Source: an uncultured Selenomonas sp.
GTDB lineage: Bacteria > Bacillota > Negativicutes > Selenomonadales > Selenomonadaceae
NCBI GenBank assembly: GCA_937915915.1
Contig: CALGGN010000388.1
Coordinates: 1 to 18,469 of the forward strand
DNA length: 18,469 nucleotides
Direction: 5' to 3'
Numbering within the stretch: the stretch's first letter is position 1; the number at the start of each line of letters is the position of its first letter. The position numbers were made by a program, and so were the translations under genes. Under the pieces are notes generated by a model, which had not been told where the DNA came from, did not search any database, and saw nothing but the letters and a program-made list of their open reading frames with translations. Of the stretch, positions 6,260-12,942 are shown piece by piece.

Positions 6260-6562
6260 ATGAAAAAGATCATTCTTCTCTGTGCCGCAGGCATGTCCAC
6301 GAGCATGCTGGTCAAAAAGATGCAGGAAGCTGCTGCTGCCGACAACTTTGAGTGCACCATCGAGGCTTTCCCGACCTCCGAGGCGAAGGATAAGGCATCT
6401 GACGCAGATGTCATCCTGCTTGGACCGCAGGTCCGCTTCTCCAAGGGCAAAATTGCGGAGCAGTGCCCCGGCGTGCCCATCGATGCCATCGACATGAAGG
6501 TCTATGGGCGCATGGACGGCAAGGGCGCTCTGGATATCGCCCGCAAGCTCATGAAGGACTAA
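6260..6562 (+). CDS. celA: PTS lactose/cellobiose family, IIB component
   Basis: A 100-residue cytoplasmic phosphocarrier. The N-terminal motif KIILLCAAGMSTSMLVKKM carries Cys8, the phosphorylated cysteine, in the P-loop-like CxxGMSTS pattern of CelA/ChbB. Further family patterns are SDADVILLGPQVRF and GVPIDAIDMKVYGRMDG. It passes phosphate from IIA to the sugar in the IIC channel. ATG 6260 was preferred over the in-frame ATG 6242 because AAGGGGTG lies between them at good distance and the shorter form has the normal length. The gene follows IIC by 51 bases and precedes IIA by 12. Confidence 0.94.
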   Translation: MKKIILLCAAGMSTSMLVKKMQEAAAADNFECTIEAFPTSEAKDKASDADVILLGPQVRFSKGKIAEQCPGVPIDAIDMKVYGRMDGKGALDIARKLMKD

Positions 6563-6574
6563 GGGGGAAGGCAC

Positions 6575-6892
6575 ATGGAAGGCTTAGAGCTCATTGCATT
6601 CCAGATTATTTCTGCGGTAGGAACCGCCCGCAGTTCCTATATCGAAGCAATCCAAGAGGCAAAAAAGGGGAACTTCGAGGGCGCCGAGAAACTCATTGCA
6701 GAGGGTGACGAGGTCTTCGTCGAAGGTCACGATGCCCACGCCAAGCTCCTGCAGGAAGAGGCGAACGGGAACAGCGTCGTGAGCCTCCTGATTCTCCACG
6801 CCGAGGATCAGCTCATGAGCGCCGAGGGCTTCAAGACCATCGCGCAGGAATTCATCGATCTGTACAAAAAGGTGCAGGCTCTCGAAAAATAA
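6575..6892 (+). CDS. celC: PTS lactose/cellobiose family, IIA component
   Basis: A 105-residue all-helical, trimeric phosphocarrier that takes phosphate from HPr and gives it to the IIB cysteine. The active histidine is His75 in SLLILHAEDQLMSAE, with Asp78 as the metal-binding residue. The N-terminal helix (AFQIISAVGTARSSYIEAI) and the central GHDAHAKLLQEEA are typical of LacF/CelC/ChbA. AGGGGGAAGG lies before ATG 6575. The stop is followed within about 20 bases by a GC-rich hairpin that may lower read-through into the glucosidase gene. Confidence 0.94.
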   Translation: MEGLELIAFQIISAVGTARSSYIEAIQEAKKGNFEGAEKLIAEGDEVFVEGHDAHAKLLQEEANGNSVVSLLILHAEDQLMSAEGFKTIAQEFIDLYKKVQALEK

Positions 6893-6906
6893 TCCGACAA
6901 AAACGA

Positions 6907-6940
6907 GAAGGGGCCCGCCCTCGGACGGGGCGGGCTTCTT
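6907..6940 (+). terminator. GC-rich hairpin between IIA and GH1 (attenuator or partial terminator)
   Basis: GCCCGCCC (6913-6920) pairs exactly with GGGCGGGC (6928-6935), and partial pairing of AAG with TTC extends the base. TTCTTCC follows, a weak T-rich tail. It lies inside the probable operon, so it may only reduce expression of the downstream gene. Confidence 0.55.
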
Positions 6941-7004
6941 CCATAAAGAGAATACTTTGAATCATTCGACAGTTTTCTTCAACGACATCATGGAGGTAAG
7001 CATT

Positions 7005-8438
7005 ATGGCATTTCCAAAAGGTTTCTTATGGGGCGGCGCTGTTGCCGCGCATCAGCTGGAAGGCGGCTGGCAGGAAGGCGGCAAGGGGGTCAGCGTCGCG
7101 GATGTCATGACCGCGGGACGGCATGGCGTGCAGCGCGAGATCACGGACGGCGTGCTGCCGGGAAAGAACTACCCGAACCACGACGCAATCGATTTTTACC
7201 ATCGCTATAAAGAAGATATCGCCCTCCTCGCGGAGATGGGCTTCAAGTGCTTCCGCACCAGCATCGCATGGACCCGCATCTTCCCGAAGGGCGACGAGAC
7301 GGAGCCGAATGAGGAGGGGCTGAAGTTCTACGACGACCTCTTTGACGAGATGCTGAAGCACGGCATCGAGCCGGTCATCACCCTTTCCCATTTCGAGCTG
7401 CCCTATCATCTGGTGACCGAATACGGCGGCTGGAGGAACCGCAAGCTGGTGGACTTCTTCGTGCGGTTCGCAGTGGTCTGCTTCAAGCGGTACAAGGACA
7501 AGGTCAAGTACTGGATGACGTTCAATGAGATCAACAACCAGCGCAACGTGAACCTTGACTTTGCTTCCTTCACCAATTCGGGCGTTGTCTATCGCGCGGA
7601 CGAGGATCGCTATGCCGTCCTCTATCAGGTGGCGCACCATGAATTCGTGGCCTCCGCGAAGGCGGTCATCGAGGGACACAAGATCAACCCCGATTTCCAG
7701 ATTGGCTGCATGCTCGCCATGACCCCGACCTATCCCGAGACCTGCCGTCCGATGGACCAGATCGCGGCGCTCAAGGAAATGGACAAGACCTTCTTCTTCG
7801 GCGATGTGCAGGCACGCGGGCACTACCCCTCCTACATCATCAAGGAATGGGAGCGCAAGGGCTACAAGGTCGAGATGGAGGACGGGGATCTGGACATCCT
7901 CGCAGCGGGCAAAGTGGACTACTATGCTTTCAGCTACTACATGAGCCATGTGACCACTTCCGTCAAGGAAAACCTCCAGACGCTCCAAGGCGGCTTCACT
8001 GAGGGCGTAAAGAATCCCTACATCGAGGAATCCGACTGGGGATGGCCCATCGATCCGGTAGGCCTGCGCTATATCCTGAATGTGCTGCAGGAGCGCTATG
8101 AGCTGCCCCTCATGATCGTGGAGAACGGCATCGGCCTCCACGAGACACCTGACGCAAACGGAGAAATCGCGGATGATGCCCGCATCGCATATTTCCAGAG
8201 CCACATCGAGGAGATGAAAAAGGCCGTGGATGAGGATGGCGTGGATCTCCTGGGCTACTGCCCATGGGGCCCCATCGACCTCGTATCCGCAGGCACGGGC
8301 GAAATGGAGAAGCGCTATGGCTTCATCTATGTGGACAAGGACAACGAGGGCAAAGGAACCCTCAAACGGTCCCGCAAGAAGTCCTTCTACTGGTACAAGA
8401 AGGTCATCGAGTCCAACGGCGAGGACCTCTCGAACTGA
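7005..8438 (+). CDS. bglA: Glycoside hydrolase family 1, 6-phospho-beta-glucosidase
   Basis: A 477-residue cytoplasmic retaining hydrolase that splits 6-phosphorylated beta-glucosides (for example cellobiose-6-phosphate) after PTS import. The N-terminal signature FPKGFLWGGAVAAHQLEGGW is present. The acid/base is Glu175 in TFNEINN and the nucleophile Glu373 in IVENGIG. Near the C-terminus, SAGTGEMEKRYGFIYVD matches the phosphate-binding loop (Ser, Lys, Tyr) that separates 6-phospho-glycosidases from ordinary GH1 enzymes. ATG 7005 has ATGGAGGTAAG upstream; the 16 extra in-frame codons before it are not GH1-like. The neighbouring cellobiose-type PTS supports a beta-glucoside over a galactoside, but a 6-phospho-beta-galactosidase role is not excluded. 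It ends the operon, and a 21-bp hairpin follows. Confidence 0.95.
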   Translation: MAFPKGFLWGGAVAAHQLEGGWQEGGKGVSVADVMTAGRHGVQREITDGVLPGKNYPNHDAIDFYHRYKEDIALLAEMGFKCFRTSIAWTRIFPKGDETEPNEEGLKFYDDLFDEMLKHGIEPVITLSHFELPYHLVTEYGGWRNRKLVDFFVRFAVVCFKRYKDKVKYWMTFNEINNQRNVNLDFASFTNSGVVYRADEDRYAVLYQVAHHEFVASAKAVIEGHKINPDFQIGCMLAMTPTYPETCRPMDQIAALKEMDKTFFFGDVQARGHYPSYIIKEWERKGYKVEMEDGDLDILAAGKVDYYAFSYYMSHVTTSVKENLQTLQGGFTEGVKNPYIEESDWGWPIDPVGLRYILNVLQERYELPLMIVENGIGLHETPDANGEIADDARIAYFQSHIEEMKKAVDEDGVDLLGYCPWGPIDLVSAGTGEMEKRYGFIYVDKDNEGKGTLKRSRKKSFYWYKKVIESNGEDLSN

Positions 8439-8471
8439 GCGGAAACCACTCGAGCACGAACAACAACATGA

Positions 8472-8516
8472 ACAGCAAAGCGACCATGATGGCAGCCATC
8501 ATGGTCGCTTTGCTGT
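8472..8516. terminator. Bidirectional hairpin, perfect 21-bp stem with 3-nt loop
   Basis: Left arm 8472-8492 is the exact reverse complement of 8496-8516 around the loop CAG. The stem core is AAAGCGACCATGATGG. There is no long T-run on either side. It lies between the convergent GH1 and response-regulator genes, where it probably stops or stabilises both transcripts. Confidence 0.75.
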
Positions 8517-8559
8517 CCGTCAGGAACCTGACGCAGCCCTGCAAGGGGGCGCAGTCCCG

Positions 8560-9336
8560 TCACTGTATATGCAATTCCTCATAGCGGCGCTTCTCGAAGA
8601 AATCCGCCACAGCCGCACGCAGCTGCTCCCGGCTCATGGACTTCAGCAGATAGCCGTCGGGCTTCAAGGCCACGACCTTCATGACGCTCTCCCTGTCACC
8701 CTTCCCCGTAAGGAAAATGACGGGAATGCTGTCCACCCGTGTCTCGCTTCGGATCATCTCCAGTACCTGCGGGCCTGAGGTCACCGGCATCTCATAATCC
8801 AGCAGGATGAGATCCGGACGGTTGTCCGCGATATACATGAGCGCTTGCGCACCGGAAGTCACGATGGTCACACGATAGCGGTCGTCCAGCCAGCCCTTCA
8901 TCATCTTCAAAAAAGTCGGATCATCATCCACCAGCAGGATGTTCTTGCGCCGCGCAAAATCACTGTTGGCCATCTCCAGCCGTGCCATCTCGGCCGTGAG
9001 CTGCTTCATGTCGATGGGGCGCTCAAAACGCGCCGACACCACAGCCGAGGGGATGTACTCCTCCACGACGTGCAGCTCCGTCGGGTTCCCTAAGAGCACC
9101 AGCAGCTTTTCCTCCTCCACGCAGATATCCTTCAAGTAGACCAAGGTCTCCAGAATATCCGAAACAAACTTCCCAAGGAAAAAGACAATCATCTTTGCCT
9201 GATCCTTGTGCTGCGATATCTCCGCCACATTCGGGCCGACCTTCAGCAGCTCATAGCCCGCTTCCTGCAAATTTTTCTCGATCGCATTCGTCATGAAGGA
9301 GATACCTTCACTGATAAACAAGAGTTTCGTCTTCAT
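8560..9336 (-). CDS. Orphan response regulator: degenerate receiver plus intact receiver, no output domain
   Basis: A 258-residue cytoplasmic protein. Residues about 132-250 form a complete CheY-like receiver: acidic pocket DDD at 137-139, phospho-acceptor Asp180 in LILLDYEMP, Thr210 in VIFLTGKG and Lys232 in KPDGYLLKS. Residues 1-125 have the same alternating fold (KTKLLFISEG, AKMIVFFLGKF, EKLLVLLGN, SARFERPID) but no acidic pocket or acceptor Asp, so this looks like a pseudo-receiver or ligand-binding domain. No DNA-binding, GGDEF or other output domain follows; it may act by protein contact. ATG 9336 was chosen because GGGGAACG lies upstream; longer in-frame starts at 9351 (ATG) and 9369 (TTG) lack sites. 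No histidine kinase is nearby. Confidence 0.85.
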   Translation of the reverse strand: MKTKLLFISEGISFMTNAIEKNLQEAGYELLKVGPNVAEISQHKDQAKMIVFFLGKFVSDILETLVYLKDICVEEEKLLVLLGNPTELHVVEEYIPSAVVSARFERPIDMKQLTAEMARLEMANSDFARRKNILLVDDDPTFLKMMKGWLDDRYRVTIVTSGAQALMYIADNRPDLILLDYEMPVTSGPQVLEMIRSETRVDSIPVIFLTGKGDRESVMKVVALKPDGYLLKSMSREQLRAAVADFFEKRRYEELHIQ

Positions 9337-9417
9337 CCCATCGTTCCCCATTTCTATACTCGCGTTCAAAGAAATTTACTAAAACGAATTTTTCCCCGAA
9401 CGCTCGATATGCAGAAT

Positions 9418-9459
9418 CCGTAAATATTTATCTTCGCTTCACTCGGTAAATATTAACGG
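9418..9459. repeat. AT-rich inverted repeat after the glycosyltransferase gene
   Basis: CCGTAAATATTTA (9418-9430) pairs with TAAATATTAACGG (9447-9459), 12 of 13 positions, around a 16-base loop. It overlaps the last codon of the glycosyltransferase gene. It may form a weak transcript end or stabiliser, but no T-run follows on the minus strand. Confidence 0.4.
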
Positions 9460-10958
9460 CTTCTAGTATATTCCGCCGAATGCGCCGGCCCCGCCAGCCG
9501 CAGCCGCAACAGTACATTCTTCCGATCCTCGCCCAGCTCTTCCATGTCAGCGACAGGCAATCGGCCTAACAATTCCTTCCTGTTATTCTTCGCGCAAACC
9601 ACATAAAAATCCTGCTCCACCGGAAGCTTCTCAAAAGAAATATGCTCCATCACGTTCTTCGCGTTCCAGCTCAAATCCCCCGGCTTCGGCACATCACGCT
9701 CGATCGCGGCCCGATCTTTCAAATAGTACATGGGCGCACTGCGGTAAAGCACGATGGAGGTCGCATAATTCCCATAGGAAACGACCAGATCCTCTGCCCG
9801 CGCATGCTCCATGAGAAGCCGGCTCATCGCCTTGCCGGAGCGCTGTCCGAAAAAGGGAACGGCTGCCAGATAGATCAACAGCAGGTAGACCACCCCCGTC
9901 CCCACAGCCAGCCGATAGACCAGCCGCCCGCGCTCCCGCAACAGGTACGCCGTCAGGATGGCCAAAGGAAAAAACGCAGGGAAGCTATATGTCGGATATT
10001 TGGTTGCCATGCACTGATAAAAGCCCGTGACCAAAACCGCCCAAAGCGCCAGAAAGCTCAACGCCGGATCTTCATAGAGCGCCGCAAGGCTCCGCTTCCC
10101 GTATATCCTGCACTTTTTCCACAGTTCTCGCAAAAACAGCGGGGACCACGGAAGGAAACCAAGAAAGAAAATCGCAAGGTAGTAGTACCACACATTGTCC
10201 TTCGGATGCTCCGACACTGTGGCGCGCAGGTAGTTATGGATGCCGAGAAAGGTGTGAAGGAAATCCTCTCCGTGCAGCCCGTACATCGCATAGTACCAGC
10301 TGCCGCCCGTCACAAGGAAAATCAAAATGCCCAGCGGCCAGTGGAGCCGAAGAAGCTCCCCCGCCTTTCTGCGGGAAAGCAGGTAGACCACCATCACAAA
10401 TCCCGGAAGAAGAATGCCGATCGGCCCTTTCGTGAGCACCGCAAGTCCCGCAAAGGCATAGCAGGCATAGTAGAGCTTCCGCTGTCCCGTCTGCCAGCCA
10501 AGATAGAAGAACACCATGATGGCGCTGAAAAAGAACATGAGCGCCATATCCGTGATGATGAGCTTCGCAAGGCAGAAATAGATGAGGCTCGTGCCTAGAA
10601 TCAGCGCCGCATAGATGCCCGTCCGCTCATCATAGAGCCGCCGCGCAAAAGCATAAGCAAGGAACGCTGTGAGCAGCGCGAACACGGCGGAAAAGAACCT
10701 CGCCGCAAACTCCGTCATGCCGAAGATGCTATAGCCCAACATGATCTCCCAGTAGAAAAAAGCAGGCTTGTCATACCAATAATGCCCAAAGATGCGCGGC
10801 GAAAGATAGTCGCCGGATTCCAGCATCTCCTTCGCGGTCAGCGCATAATTGCATTCGACGGGATCCGTGACCGCCATGAGGCTGTTCCCTGCAAAAAAGA
10901 GCAGGCCCAAAAAAAAGAACAGTGCCATCACGCGCTTCTCCAGTTTCAAATCGCTCAT
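9453..10958 (-). CDS. GT83/ArnT-like membrane glycosyltransferase
   Basis: A 501-residue GT-C type integral membrane transferase using a lipid-linked sugar donor; the ArnT branch adds aminoarabinose to lipid A on the periplasmic face. The first outer loop carries the catalytic acidic pattern DPVECNYALTAKEM, followed by SPRIFGHYWYDKPAFFYW; the DKP motif is typical of this family. About 11-12 hydrophobic helices fill residues 10-380 (for example IITDMALMFFFSAIMVFFY and TKGPIGILLPG), ending in a soluble C-terminal domain from about 385. The ATG at 10956-10958 has AGGAGAGGA upstream; a TTG directly before it is an alternative. No ArnB/C/D-like genes are adjacent, so the sugar is unknown. Family confidence is high; ArnT specificity is not shown. 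Confidence 0.85.
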   Translation of the reverse strand: MSDLKLEKRVMALFFFLGLLFFAGNSLMAVTDPVECNYALTAKEMLESGDYLSPRIFGHYWYDKPAFFYWEIMLGYSIFGMTEFAARFFSAVFALLTAFLAYAFARRLYDERTGIYAALILGTSLIYFCLAKLIITDMALMFFFSAIMVFFYLGWQTGQRKLYYACYAFAGLAVLTKGPIGILLPGFVMVVYLLSRRKAGELLRLHWPLGILIFLVTGGSWYYAMYGLHGEDFLHTFLGIHNYLRATVSEHPKDNVWYYYLAIFFLGFLPWSPLFLRELWKKCRIYGKRSLAALYEDPALSFLALWAVLVTGFYQCMATKYPTYSFPAFFPLAILTAYLLRERGRLVYRLAVGTGVVYLLLIYLAAVPFFGQRSGKAMSRLLMEHARAEDLVVSYGNYATSIVLYRSAPMYYLKDRAAIERDVPKPGDLSWNAKNVMEHISFEKLPVEQDFYVVCAKNNRKELLGRLPVADMEELGEDRKNVLLRLRLAGPAHSAEYTRSR

Positions 10959-11016
10959 CAATCCCGTCCTCTCCTGCCCATTTGCCTCAAAAATTCTCGC
11001 CGTCGAACTCTATCTC

Positions 11017-11045
11017 ATTGTAGCATAAAAGCCAGAACAGAACAA
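11017..11045 (-). promoter_or_regulatory. Promoter of the ArnT-like gene
   Basis: On the minus strand TTGTTC (11040-11045) and TACAAT (11017-11022) are separated by 17 bases, and ATGC before the -10 gives an extended TGN motif. Transcription would start near 11010, about 50 bases before the start codon. Confidence 0.55.
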
Positions 11046-11104
11046 CAGAAACTCCCATTGGAAGATTTTGTCCAAGACGGCAGCTCCCGGATACCGACGG
11101 TCTG

Positions 11105-11132
11105 TTGACATACAGCCCCTATTTGCTAAAAT
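11105..11132 (+). promoter_or_regulatory. Near-consensus promoter of the AAA/PD-(D/E)XK gene
   Basis: A consensus TTGACA (11105-11110) and TAAAAT (11127-11132) are spaced by 16 bases. This is the best -35 box in the window. Transcription would start about 35 bases before ATG 11175. Confidence 0.7.
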
Positions 11133-11174
11133 GAAAACGAGAAGATTCTCTGCAAACAAGGGGAGGTGCAGCCC

Positions 11175-12857
11175 ATGAAACAGCATTACGTCATGCCCGT
11201 GGGGGTGGACGATTTCAAGCGGGTAAGAGAGGAATACTACTATGTGGACAAAACGGACTTCATCAAGGCCCTCATAGACGGCCATGCCCAAGCCACCCTC
11301 CTTACCCGTCCCCGGCGCTTTGGCAAGACCTTGGCCATGAGCATGCTCTACTATTTCTTCACTCTGGAAAACGCCCGGGAAAACCGCAGACTTTTTGAAG
11401 GGTGCAAGATTGAACGGGCGGGAGAAAAGTATATGGCGCTGCAGGGCACGCGACCTGTGATATTCCTTATCCTAAAGGATATAAAGCAAGCAACTTTCCC
11501 GGAGATGCTGAAAAGTTTCAGCACCGTCATGCAGGAGGCCTACCGCGCCCATGCCTACCTTCAGAAGGGCGATCTCCTGGATGAGTACGAAAAGGATTAT
11601 TTCAAGACCATCATGTCACGACAGGCAGATAGCGTAGACCTGCAGATTTCCCTGAAAAATTTGATGGTGTGGCTGCAACGCTATCACCAAAAGCCTGTCG
11701 TAGTGCTCATGGATGAATACGATGCCCCCATCCAGACCGCTTGGGATTATGGCTACTATGACCAAGCCATCATCTTCATGCGCAACTATATGAGCAACGC
11801 CCTAAAATCCAACCAAAGCTTGGACTTCGCCGTTATCACGGGAGTGCTGCGCATCGTCAAGGAAAGCATTTTCAGCTCCTTGAACAATCTCGATGTGTCC
11901 AGCGTGGCCTCCGGTGCTCACGCAGATGCCGTAGGCTTCACTCACGATGAAATAGCCGGAATAGCTGCCGACTGGGGTTGCCAGAAAAAAATGGACCAGA
12001 TAAAAGAATGGTACGATGGCTACAACTTTGTCGGCCAAGAAATCTATAACCCTTGGTCTGTGATATCTTACTTCAGGCACAATTGCCGCCCGGACACCTA
12101 TTGGGTCAACACTTCCGGCAACACCATCCTGCGACACCTGCTGGAAAATGCCTCCCGCGAGCAGTCCGAGCAGCTCACCGCTCTCATTCATGGGAAAAAA
12201 ATAGGCACCGTCCTGAACGAGGGCGTCATCTACAGGGATATCTACAAAAACACCAGCGCCCTGAACACCCTGCTCCTGACCACGGGCTACCTGACCATGG
12301 TGGACTATCCTGTGCCTGGAGAATTGGTCAAGGACTGCACCCTGAGAATCCCCAACAAGGAAGTCAGGGTCCTGTTCCAGCAGGAGATCATGAAATATCT
12401 GGAGTCCAGCATTTCCTGCCCCGACCTCCTCATCCAACTGGCCAAAGCTCTCCTTTCAGGAGACACGGCGGCCTTTGCCGAAGGCTTGGAAACATTTCTC
12501 CGACGCATGGCCAGCTTCTACGACACCGCCAACCGGGAAAGTTTTTACCACGGTCTGGTATTGGGGCTTTTGGCGGTTCTGCTCCCCAAATATGAAGTGG
12601 TATCCAACAGGGAAAGCGGCTGCGGCAGGTTCGACCTGGCCATATACCCTGCCAAGGGACAGGATACGGGAGTCATCATGGAATTCAAGGTGGCGGATAG
12701 TGAAGCCAGCCTTGAGGAGAAAGCCCGGGAAGCCCTGTCGCAAATTGAGGAAAAAGACTACCTTGCCGAGTTCACACAGCGAGGCGTCGGTTCCGTGTGG
12801 CAGTACGGCATTTCCTTCTGGGGAAAGAAGTGCCATGTCTCGGCCAAGGCAAGCTGA
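11175..12857 (+). CDS. AAA-ATPase-like protein with C-terminal PD-(D/E)XK nuclease domain (PF09820 + PF08011)
   Basis: A 560-residue protein. The N-terminal domain (about 1-230) is the AAA-ATPase_like type: YYYVDKTDFI, then the modified Walker A LLTRPRRFGKTLAMSML (residues 42-58) and Walker B VVVLMDEYDAPI (Asp180-Glu181). A middle region with WYDGYNF and NPWSVISYF matches the family. The C-terminal PDDEXK_9 domain has GRFDLAIYP (Asp487) and GVIMEFKV (Glu503, Lys505), a full D...E-x-K nuclease core. ATG 11175 has GGGGAGG upstream. The family is common and often multicopy in Selenomonas, Bacteroidetes and Fusobacteria; its role is unknown, with defence or selfish behaviour suggested by domain content. 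It has its own strong promoter, and a fragment of a paralogue lies just after it at 12897-12935. Confidence 0.9.
   Translation: MKQHYVMPVGVDDFKRVREEYYYVDKTDFIKALIDGHAQATLLTRPRRFGKTLAMSMLYYFFTLENARENRRLFEGCKIERAGEKYMALQGTRPVIFLILKDIKQATFPEMLKSFSTVMQEAYRAHAYLQKGDLLDEYEKDYFKTIMSRQADSVDLQISLKNLMVWLQRYHQKPVVVLMDEYDAPIQTAWDYGYYDQAIIFMRNYMSNALKSNQSLDFAVITGVLRIVKESIFSSLNNLDVSSVASGAHADAVGFTHDEIAGIAADWGCQKKMDQIKEWYDGYNFVGQEIYNPWSVISYFRHNCRPDTYWVNTSGNTILRHLLENASREQSEQLTALIHGKKIGTVLNEGVIYRDIYKNTSALNTLLLTTGYLTMVDYPVPGELVKDCTLRIPNKEVRVLFQQEIMKYLESSISCPDLLIQLAKALLSGDTAAFAEGLETFLRRMASFYDTANRESFYHGLVLGLLAVLLPKYEVVSNRESGCGRFDLAIYPAKGQDTGVIMEFKVADSEASLEEKAREALSQIEEKDYLAEFTQRGVGSVWQYGISFWGKKCHVSAKAS
11500..11538 (+). 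repeat. 39-bp direct repeat, copy 1 (inside the AAA/PD-(D/E)XK gene)
   Basis: This stretch encodes residues about 109-122 of the ATPase (PEMLKSFSTVMQE). It matches 12897-12935 at 37 of 39 positions. It contains GCTGAAAAGTTTCAGC, a 7-bp dyad. Confidence 0.9.
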
Positions 12858-12896
12858 TTGCTGCCTGAAATGTAATCGGAAAACTGATGCCAGAGT

Positions 12897-12935
12897 CGGA
12901 AATGCTGAAAAGTTTCAGCACCGTTATGCAGGAGG
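12897..12935 (+). pseudogene. 39-bp direct repeat, copy 2: remnant of a paralogous ATPase gene, now the panE leader
   Basis: It is 37/39 identical to 11500-11538. The two differences (GAG to GAA, GTC to GTT) fall at third codon positions and keep EMLKSFSTVMQE unchanged in the ATPase frame. The intergenic copy therefore looks like the last trace of a second ATPase gene. Its 3' end GCAGGAGG is the ribosome binding site of the PanE-like gene that starts at 12943. No similarity to the ATPase is obvious on either side of it. Confidence 0.75.
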
Positions 12936-12942
12936 ATATGAT

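Noticed and set aside
4907..6574. A 555-codon open frame on the minus strand opposite the cellobiose-type IIC and IIB genes
   Set aside because: It is antisense to clear PTS genes, spans their intergenic gap, and encodes a His/Asp/Glu/Arg-rich sequence without domains. GC-rich third positions explain such open shadow frames.
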